Shown: positions 34,044-39,611 of the stretch, one piece after another
How positions within the stretch are numbered: the stretch's first letter is position 1
How the letters are laid out: each line of letters begins with the position of its first letter
Origin: Actinomycetes bacterium
GTDB taxonomy: Bacteria; Actinomycetota; Acidimicrobiia; Acidimicrobiales; SZUA-35
Length of the DNA: 39,611 nucleotides
NCBI GenBank assembly: GCA_024227975.1
Contig: JAAETV010000398.1
Span: 1-39,611 of the forward strand
Direction of reading: 5' to 3'
Translations under genes and position numbers: made by a program
The notes under the pieces: generated by a model
What the model saw: only the letters and a program-made list of their open reading frames with translations
Told to the model about the DNA's origin: nothing
Database searches by the model: none

Positions 34044-34637
34044 TCAGCGCAGCGCTCGACGGACTATTGGAAGGTATTGGAAGATTGCCGAGTACCAGCT
34101 GTATGCGAGACCAGGAACCGTGAACAGCCACGCCAACCAGCCGAGCAGTCCGGCATAGGAGAGGGTGCTCTCGGCCCCCAGGAACAGAGGAAAGGCGAAC
34201 ATCAAGAAGAAGGTCCCCGACTTGCCCTCCCATGTGACCTGCAAACGCTCAGCTCCCTTGGCCGTCAGGATCAGGGCGAAGATGCTCACCAGAGCCTCCC
34301 GGCCCAGCAGCAGACCAGCAACGACCAGGGGGACAGAACCGTCGATGATGAGGCAGGGAACGGCGACGAAGAAGAGTAATCGGTCGACGATCGGATCGAA
34401 CATGGCCCCGAACTCGGTGGCTTGGTCCAGACGCCGGGCCAGCCACCCGTCGACCCAGTCGGTACTGCCAAGTGCACCCAGCAGCCAGGCAGCAGCCGCC
34501 CGGTGCTCCCGGGCGAACAGCAGCCACACGAAGACGGGGATGGACAATAGACGGGCCAGGGTGAACAGGTTGGGCCAGGTCAGGATCTCACTGGCGCTGA
34601 AGCTCAGTCCTGGGGTCTCCGCTTGGGGGCTATTCAT
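34044..34637 (-). CDS. pgsA: CDP-alcohol phosphatidyltransferase (phosphatidylglycerophosphate synthase type)
   Basis: The signature D-x2-D-G-x2-A-R-x8-G-x3-D-x3-D is exact: DWVDGWLARRLDQATEFGAM followed by FDPIVD. Such enzymes move a phosphatidyl group from CDP-diacylglycerol to an alcohol, most likely glycerol-3-phosphate here, in the inner membrane. The 197-residue protein has about six hydrophobic helices. The start is ATG at 34637; it overlaps the stop of the DUF2079 gene by eight bases, so the frame upstream to 34772 is rejected. A closely related gene (pgsA2/Rv1822) lies in the matching region of mycobacteria. Confidence 0.93.
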   Translation of the reverse strand: MNSPQAETPGLSFSASEILTWPNLFTLARLLSIPVFVWLLFAREHRAAAAWLLGALGSTDWVDGWLARRLDQATEFGAMFDPIVDRLLFFVAVPCLIIDGSVPLVVAGLLLGREALVSIFALILTAKGAERLQVTWEGKSGTFFLMFAFPLFLGAESTLSYAGLLGWLAWLFTVPGLAYSWYSAIFQYLPIVRRALR

Positions 34638-36138
34638 CGGTGCCAACCTCGTCCCCATCTTGGCGGGAATAGAGGGTGACCCCGTCCTCGTCGTACAACA
34701 GGACGAACCCCTGGGCCGCCATTCCCCGGTCGAACTCCTCGCGCTCACTGTCGGCCCGGGGTGGAATCTCACGTTCCAGGATCAGCACCGCCCGGGTGAA
34801 GTCGGGGAATCCTGCTTGGGCCACCGACGGGGGGCGACCGTTGTCGAGTGCGAACAGCCAGGGGCGTTCCGAGAGCCGGGCCAGGGCCGATGGTGAGGCG
34901 CGAACCGCGACATCGTCGCCGATCAGGCCTATGGCCTCCTCGATGGCGGCATCGGTGTCGTCTTGTCGGGACCACTGCCAGGGCAGCTCATAGGGGGAGA
35001 TCGGCGAGGAGCTGACGAAGAAGAGGGTGGCGGCGGCAGCCAGGGTGGAGAGCACCCTGACATCGAGGAAGACGCGGTCGACGCCCATGTTTCCCAACCG
35101 GTTCAAGGCATAGGTGGTGGCAATCATGATGAAAGCCAACAACATCGAGCTCCGCTCAGCGAAGGCGGCCTCGGCCGGGAGGTCGGCAATCAGGTACAAC
35201 ACGGCCAAGGGCAAGGCTGGGGCCAGATGGCGCATGGAGAGCAGTGGGAGGAAGATCACAGGCGCCAGTAGGCCGACGACCAAAGTGATGTTCTCCCGGG
35301 CTAGCAGATCCTGCAGGAGGGAGACGGGATCCCGCACCGAGGAAAGAACGACCTCACCGAGCGACGTCCCGTCGTAGCCGAACAGGCTGGAGGCGACCCC
35401 GGCTTCACCCACGATGGGTTGGACGACGAGTAGCAGACCAAGCGACCACACCAGCCCGACACCCAGAGTCCACACCCCAACCGACCGTTCCCGGTGTCCG
35501 AGCACTACGAACCCCCAGAGGGCAACCGCAAGACCAAGATCGGCCCGACAGGCCAGGGCGAAGGCAATACAGGCCCAATAGGGAACCCAACGCTTGGCCG
35601 CTCCGAAGTAGGCCATACCGATCAGGGCCGGGACGGCCAGCGCTTCGGGGTGGAAGTCCTCGGTACCGAGGCGGTGGGTGGCCGGATGCAAAGCGTAAGC
35701 CCCGATCAAGGCAGCCGCTCCTCCGATCCGCAACTTGGCTACCCGTCGAGCCAGCCACCACAGGGGTACGACGGCCAAGCCGAGGGCCAGCCCCTGGACC
35801 ACGATCAAGACCTTGGCCGGAGGGAAGACAAGAGCCAGGAGGGAGAGCGGGTACATGACGAAGGCCCAATGGAGCTCCAGAAGGTGCACGTCGGTCCCGA
35901 ACAAGGAGGCTTTGGGTAGCTTGGCCTCGCTCAAAAGCCATGACGATTGGCTGTAGGCGGCAAGATCGATCCCAGTATCGAGTGAGGTCAACTTGGCCAG
36001 GCCGGACCAGATGATCACCGCCGCCAACAAGATGGTCACCGCGGTCGGGATCCAGCGATCACCGATCCCCGCTTCGAGTCGGGCTTGGGCCCTGACCGCT
36101 TGTCTCTCGACCCTTCGACGTAGGGGAAGCTCGCTCAC
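34630..36138 (-). CDS. DUF2079 integral membrane protein
   Basis: A 502-residue protein with about ten to eleven hydrophobic helices. The first loop with DTGIDLAAYSQSSWLLSEAK and the segment FGTDVHLLELHWAF followed by YALHPATHRLGTEDFHPEAL match the DUF2079 family, distant relatives of the GT-C membrane glycosyltransferases. The C-terminal 120 residues are soluble and end with VLLYDEDGVTLYSRQ. Function is unknown. The start is GTG at 36138, which overlaps the SRAP stop by four bases (GTGA), and its own stop overlaps the pgsA start by eight bases. Confidence 0.88.
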   Translation of the reverse strand: MSELPLRRRVERQAVRAQARLEAGIGDRWIPTAVTILLAAVIIWSGLAKLTSLDTGIDLAAYSQSSWLLSEAKLPKASLFGTDVHLLELHWAFVMYPLSLLALVFPPAKVLIVVQGLALGLAVVPLWWLARRVAKLRIGGAAALIGAYALHPATHRLGTEDFHPEALAVPALIGMAYFGAAKRWVPYWACIAFALACRADLGLAVALWGFVVLGHRERSVGVWTLGVGLVWSLGLLLVVQPIVGEAGVASSLFGYDGTSLGEVVLSSVRDPVSLLQDLLARENITLVVGLLAPVIFLPLLSMRHLAPALPLAVLYLIADLPAEAAFAERSSMLLAFIMIATTYALNRLGNMGVDRVFLDVRVLSTLAAAATLFFVSSSPISPYELPWQWSRQDDTDAAIEEAIGLIGDDVAVRASPSALARLSERPWLFALDNGRPPSVAQAGFPDFTRAVLILEREIPPRADSEREEFDRGMAAQGFVLLYDEDGVTLYSRQDGDEVGTDE

Positions 36139-36905
36139 AGTGCTGGTCCTCCGCCCAACGTCTCTGTCCCATCTGAATCTTCGGCTTCCATCTCCGCCGA
36201 AAGGGGCATGGTCTCGACTTCCAGCAGCTCGGGGCCGTTGTTCCGCACGCTGTTGACCATGGGCCGCACCGGCCGCATTGTGAGCACCCCATCAGGGGCC
36301 GGGACCATCAGTCCTTGAAGGGCCGAGAGATCTTCGGTGTCCGCCAACCATTCATCCCACGAGTTGGGAGCAAGCAAGACCGGCATCCGATTGTGGATGG
36401 CGGCCAGTGTCTCGTTGGGGGCGCAGGTCAAGATGGTACAGGTCTCGAGCGTCTCGGCTCCTCCGGGCAGCGTCTCGTCCGACCCTTCGGGGGGCGACCA
36501 TCGCTCCCATATGCCGGCAAAGGCCAGCGGCTCACCGTCGCGATGATGGATGTAGTAGGGCTGCTTCTTCTTGTTCCCCGGCACCTTCATCCACTCATAG
36601 AAGCCGTCGGCCGGGATGAGGCAGCGGCGCCGACCGATGGCCTGCCGGAAGGCCGGCTTGTTCAGAACCGTCTCGGATCGGGCGTTGATCATCTTGGAAC
36701 CGATCCTCCGATCCTTGGCCCAGAAGGGAACCAGGCCCCAGGTGAGAGTGGCCATCTGACGGTGCCCCGACCGGGCCCTGACCACATAGATCTCCCTTGT
36801 CGGCGCAACATTGAAGTTCGGCTCGAGCTCCCGATCGGGGGGCTCGGCCCCGAAGTAGTTGGCCAGCTCGTCAGGAGTCGACGCAGACACGAACCGTCCA
36901 CACAT
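36135..36905 (-). CDS. yedK: SOS response-associated peptidase (SRAP, YedK/HMCES family)
   Basis: SRAP proteins form a lasting thiazolidine link between the N-terminal cysteine and abasic sites in single-stranded DNA, shielding them from breakage. Here the Met is followed by C2 (MCGRFVSAS), with N74 in NARSETV, E104 in GFYEWMK and H171 in IHNRMPVLL; N-F-N-V-A-P-T (near 30-36) is also present. Length is 256 residues. After Met removal, Cys2 becomes the nucleophile. ATG at 36905, 14 bases after the TPR/TM gene. The coupling to a membrane protein gene downstream is unusual. No LexA-type box was found upstream. Confidence 0.95.
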   Translation of the reverse strand: MCGRFVSASTPDELANYFGAEPPDRELEPNFNVAPTREIYVVRARSGHRQMATLTWGLVPFWAKDRRIGSKMINARSETVLNKPAFRQAIGRRRCLIPADGFYEWMKVPGNKKKQPYYIHHRDGEPLAFAGIWERWSPPEGSDETLPGGAETLETCTILTCAPNETLAAIHNRMPVLLAPNSWDEWLADTEDLSALQGLMVPAPDGVLTMRPVRPMVNSVRNNGPELLEVETMPLSAEMEAEDSDGTETLGGGPAL

Positions 36906-36919
36906 GGTGGGGAACGTTA

Positions 36920-38587
36920 CTAGCTGACGGGTGAGGTGGGAGCGGTTGCCGGTACTGGTTCGAATTCAGGGCGGTTCGGAATGAGGAACCAGCGCCGATC
37001 GATCACTCGGCGGATACGCAGCTCGGCATCCTGGCTGGCCCGATTGAAGTGACGGTTGACCTCGAACTCACTCTGGCGCAGCTGGGCAGCTTCCCACTCC
37101 AGTTTCGGTAGGGCAGCCTTGGCCGCGCGGGCCCGCCGATAGCTCCGATGGGGCCACCAAGCCTGTACAAACTGGCGCCCAGCCAGTGCCACCAGAGCAA
37201 GCTCAACGGCCCAGGTCACGATCATGATGGGGAGGGATAGGGGCGAGAGTTGAGACGCCAGCAGCCGACCGGCGATGAACGCAGCCACGATGGCAACGGC
37301 AATGGCAACGGCGGTGACGAAGAACGGAACAGCGACATAGTGGCTGAGATCATGCCTGGCCACCTCAGCTAGGTGCGCCACCTCGTCTTCCTTGGCCAGT
37401 CTGGTCCGTTCTCGTTCCTGGACAACCTTTCTAGCAGTACCGATCTCAGCTTCACAGATACGAACCTTGCGCCACAGTTCTGCTTCGAGTTTGGTCAAGG
37501 GGAGGTCGTCTCGATCATCAGCACCATCGTCGGAGATCGATTCGTCTGGCCAGCTCGGACCACCGTCGACCTTGCGTAGCTCGGAGATCGAAAACTCGAG
37601 AAGGCTCAGCTCCCGCTCGGTCCGTTGACGTCGCTCGATGAACGCCTCCGGACACTCGAAGCCAAGAGCAGTGATGTCGGGTTCGAGCAGAGGATCAACG
37701 ATGAGCGCCTCGCCGACACGACTCTGGCGGTCAGGGCCGAGCCGGGCCAGGTGAAGCGACAGGGAGGGACAGGGTGTGTTCAGCTCACTGGCTTGACGCT
37801 TCAGCAGGGCCCGGGCACTGCGCATATCGTCGATGGCCTCCCAGTGGGCGGCGGCCAGCAGGGCGACATAGGTCGAGCCTGCGGGGTCGACTGGAAGGAG
37901 GTAGCGACTGGCCTTCTCCAAGTGCTCGGCGGCTCGGGCCGCATCGACTCGGCTTGCGGCCAAACCGGCTCCGAACCAGAGGAAGGAGTCCGTCGGGGTC
38001 AGGGTCGTGCCAGCCATGAACAGCTCCTCGGCTTCGGCAAACCACTCGTTGTCGAACGCGCGACAGGCCAGCTTGGCCTTTTCTCTCGCCGCAACGCTGG
38101 CCGGCACCGTCAGCAAGGCCCTGGCCGCTTCCTCCTCGGCTTGTAGCACCAAGGACTTCTTCTCCACCGTTCCCGGCCGGGGCTGAGAACTAGCCTCACC
38201 GTCATCGGAGCTCGTATTCCACGAGCCGCCAGGGCCACCAGACAGAGTGCCGTCCTCGACCCCCAAGCCTTCTTCGACCTCGAGACCATCTGGATCGCTC
38301 ACCTCGATCAGAGGCGGTACAGCCAGGGGTTGCTCGCCGGCCGCTCGCACGAACACTCCGACCTGTTGGGCTATGGCGCTCGAATCGACCAGATGGCGAG
38401 ACACCGAGGGATCGAAGACGAAGCGGAAGCCACTACTGGTCGGATACGGGGGCGTCGACCAGCCAACAGTGAGACGCAGATCGTCGACGATCGCGCGATG
38501 CCGAGTGCTCAACGCTCGCTCTGCCGCTCCAACCACTTCGTGTCCTGCCTCCAGCCCGCGCCTTGGCCAGTGGCCCCCCACAGACAA
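36920..38587 (-). CDS. TPR-like membrane protein with coiled coil, function unknown
   Basis: I do not recognise a named family. Residues 140-300 hold TPR-like helical repeats (AKLACRAFDNEWFAEAEELF; WFGAGLAASRVDAARAAEHL; LLAAAHWEAIDDMRSARALL). A coiled coil follows (about 318-400). Two membrane helices lie at about 418-446 and 452-474 with a short loop, and the tail is basic and helical. The first 100 residues are poorly defined. The start (TTG 38587) is uncertain, and a GTG two codons later is also possible; no clear ribosome site is seen. It may be a scaffold at the membrane surface, which is inference. It precedes the SRAP gene by 14 bases. Confidence 0.7.
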   Translation of the reverse strand: MSVGGHWPRRGLEAGHEVVGAAERALSTRHRAIVDDLRLTVGWSTPPYPTSSGFRFVFDPSVSRHLVDSSAIAQQVGVFVRAAGEQPLAVPPLIEVSDPDGLEVEEGLGVEDGTLSGGPGGSWNTSSDDGEASSQPRPGTVEKKSLVLQAEEEAARALLTVPASVAAREKAKLACRAFDNEWFAEAEELFMAGTTLTPTDSFLWFGAGLAASRVDAARAAEHLEKASRYLLPVDPAGSTYVALLAAAHWEAIDDMRSARALLKRQASELNTPCPSLSLHLARLGPDRQSRVGEALIVDPLLEPDITALGFECPEAFIERRQRTERELSLLEFSISELRKVDGGPSWPDESISDDGADDRDDLPLTKLEAELWRKVRICEAEIGTARKVVQERERTRLAKEDEVAHLAEVARHDLSHYVAVPFFVTAVAIAVAIVAAFIAGRLLASQLSPLSLPIMIVTWAVELALVALAGRQFVQAWWPHRSYRRARAAKAALPKLEWEAAQLRQSEFEVNRHFNRASQDAELRIRRVIDRRWFLIPNRPEFEPVPATAPTSPVS

Positions 38588-38747
38588 TCTTGTCCCATGA
38601 TCGACGTCAAGCTCGTATCAGATCATGCTAGTCCGATGGCTGCGGCTGTCGAGTGCAGAACCTAGCGGTCGGAGTCGAGCCGTTTGCCCCCCTTGGCCAT
38701 GTGGCCGTATCACTCACTACCATCTTGGCGGCTCGTACCTACCGGCC

Positions 38748-38753
38748 AGGAGG
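38748..38753 (+). promoter_or_regulatory. Shine-Dalgarno sequence that fixes the SDR start
   Basis: AGGAGG lies directly before the ATG at 38754 and nine bases before the ATG at 38763. Only the second has workable spacing, so 38763 is the start. Confidence 0.6.
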
Positions 38754-38762
38754 ATGGTTCAC

Positions 38763-39533
38763 ATGACGGCTCGACTCGAAGGCACCACAGCACTCATCAC
38801 GGGTGGCTCGGCCGGTATCGGTTTCGGTATTGCCAAGGTCTATCTGGAGGAGGGGGCCAATGTGATGATCACCTCCCGAAAGGCCGAGAAGTGTGAGGAG
38901 GCAGCTGAAGAGCTCAGTGGTCTCCCGGGCCAGGTGGCGTGGCGGGTCAGCCATGTCGGCGACCCTGAACAGGGCCGACAGGTGATGGATGAGACCATCA
39001 GCCACTTCGGTGCCCTCGATGTCCTGGTCAACAATGCCGCCACCAACCCCTGGAACGGTCGAACCATTGATGTCGATGCCTCCCGGCTCGACAAGACCTA
39101 TGAGGTCAACCTCCGAGGTCCGCTGTTGTGGACCCAATACGCCTACAACCGATGGATGAAGGAAAACGGGGGTTGTGTCATCAATATCGCGTCGGTTGGC
39201 GGGCTCTCCACCAGTCGGGACATTGGTGTCTACTGCATGTTCAAATCCTCCTTGATCCACCTGACCCGCCAGCTTGGAGCCGAGCTCGGCCCGACCGTGC
39301 GGGTCAACTGCATCGCCCCTGGTCTCATCAAGACCGACTTTGCCCGCGTCCTGTGGGAAGGTGAACGAGGCAAGGAGGTGGCCGAGATGTATCCCTTGAA
39401 GCGGCTTGGTGAACCTGAAGACATCGGCAAGGCCGCCCTGTTTCTCGCCGCCGACGCCGACTGGATGACTGGCCAAACCATGGTGCTCGACGGTGGCGAG
39501 CTGGTTCGGGTCCCACCCTTCGAAGACGAGTAG
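38763..39533 (+). CDS. Short-chain dehydrogenase/reductase
   Basis: A classical SDR of 256 residues. The cofactor motif ITGGSAGIGFGIA (TGxxxGxG) is near residues 12-22, followed by ITSRK, whose Arg favours NADP. NNAA (90-93), N116, S144 in INIASVGGL, and Y157-x3-K161 (YCMFK) complete the active site. The C-terminal WMTGQTMVLDGGE matches family members such as FabG and glucose dehydrogenases. The substrate is unknown. It starts at ATG 38763, chosen by the AGGAGG nine bases upstream; upstream in-frame codons from 38625 lie in the intergenic region of the divergent TPR gene. The 78 bases after it show nothing. Confidence 0.94.
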   Translation: MTARLEGTTALITGGSAGIGFGIAKVYLEEGANVMITSRKAEKCEEAAEELSGLPGQVAWRVSHVGDPEQGRQVMDETISHFGALDVLVNNAATNPWNGRTIDVDASRLDKTYEVNLRGPLLWTQYAYNRWMKENGGCVINIASVGGLSTSRDIGVYCMFKSSLIHLTRQLGAELGPTVRVNCIAPGLIKTDFARVLWEGERGKEVAEMYPLKRLGEPEDIGKAALFLAADADWMTGQTMVLDGGELVRVPPFEDE

Positions 39534-39611
39534 GCGACACTTCAACCCAACGGACATCAACCGGCCGTGGATGTGCGGCCCATTGGCGGACTGGTTGTGC
39601 GAAGCTGAGGG

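Overview
The window reads as a chromosomal, mostly housekeeping segment of a high-GC actinobacterium. It carries a complete Pup-proteasome locus, which among bacteria is mainly an actinobacterial trait. The gene neighbourhoods (pafA-pafB-pafC followed by tat genes and helY; pgsA, gcvH, garA, DUF151 nuclease and MerR close together) match the mycobacterial order but with extra genes. Many proteins are divergent (RGG protein, acidic Zn protein, tandem ThyX-like protein), so a deep-branching class such as Acidimicrobiia is my inference; no rRNA, tRNA or marker phylogeny is available here. I call 37 protein genes. No tRNA, rRNA, CRISPR array, insertion sequence or prophage was seen, and no gene-free stretch exceeds 300 bases.

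Layout. (1) 1-2253, minus: a 12-TM polysaccharide flippase fused to a degenerate kinase-like domain, running off the left edge; then selO (minus). (2) 4177-6652, plus: a tyrosine recombinase and an RGG-rich putative nucleic-acid-binding protein. (3) 6649-25695, minus: twenty consecutive co-directional genes. In order of transcription these are arc/mpa, dop, pup, prcB, prcA, pafA, pafB, pafC, lepB, a zinc-ribbon gene, tatB, tatC, helY, a DAG-kinase-C-terminal-like gene, a tandem ThyX-like gene, a LysM/transglycosylase gene, then a four-gene set (acidic four-Cys protein, helical protein, GNAT, NUDIX). (4) 25933-30814: S9 oligopeptidase (minus), divergent histidine phosphatase (plus), membrane GAF-GGDEF diguanylate cyclase (plus). 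(5) 30879-38587: a MerR regulator, a convergent APH-type kinase, then a minus-strand block transcribed as TPR/TM protein, SRAP peptidase, DUF2079 membrane protein, CDP-alcohol phosphatidyltransferase, gcvH, zinc-ribbon FHA protein (GarA-like), DUF151 nuclease. (6) An SDR oxidoreductase (plus) closes the window.

How the genes work together. Pup ends in GGQ, so Dop must deamidate it before PafA can ligate it to substrates. Arc/Mpa ends in the GQYL tail that opens the PrcAB 20S gate. PafB and PafC are WYL transcription factors that in mycobacteria run a LexA-independent DNA-damage response. Here the locus continues into protein export (signal peptidase I, TatB, TatC) and an RNA helicase. Start/stop overlaps (ATGA, GTGA or TGATG) join many neighbours and suggest translational coupling.

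The best leads for novelty are the flippase/pseudokinase fusion, the tandem ThyX-like protein whose two halves have lost complementary parts of the signature, the arc start region (a perfect Shine-Dalgarno placed before GTT), the zinc-ribbon GarA-like protein, and the well-formed merR promoter with a dyad just downstream.
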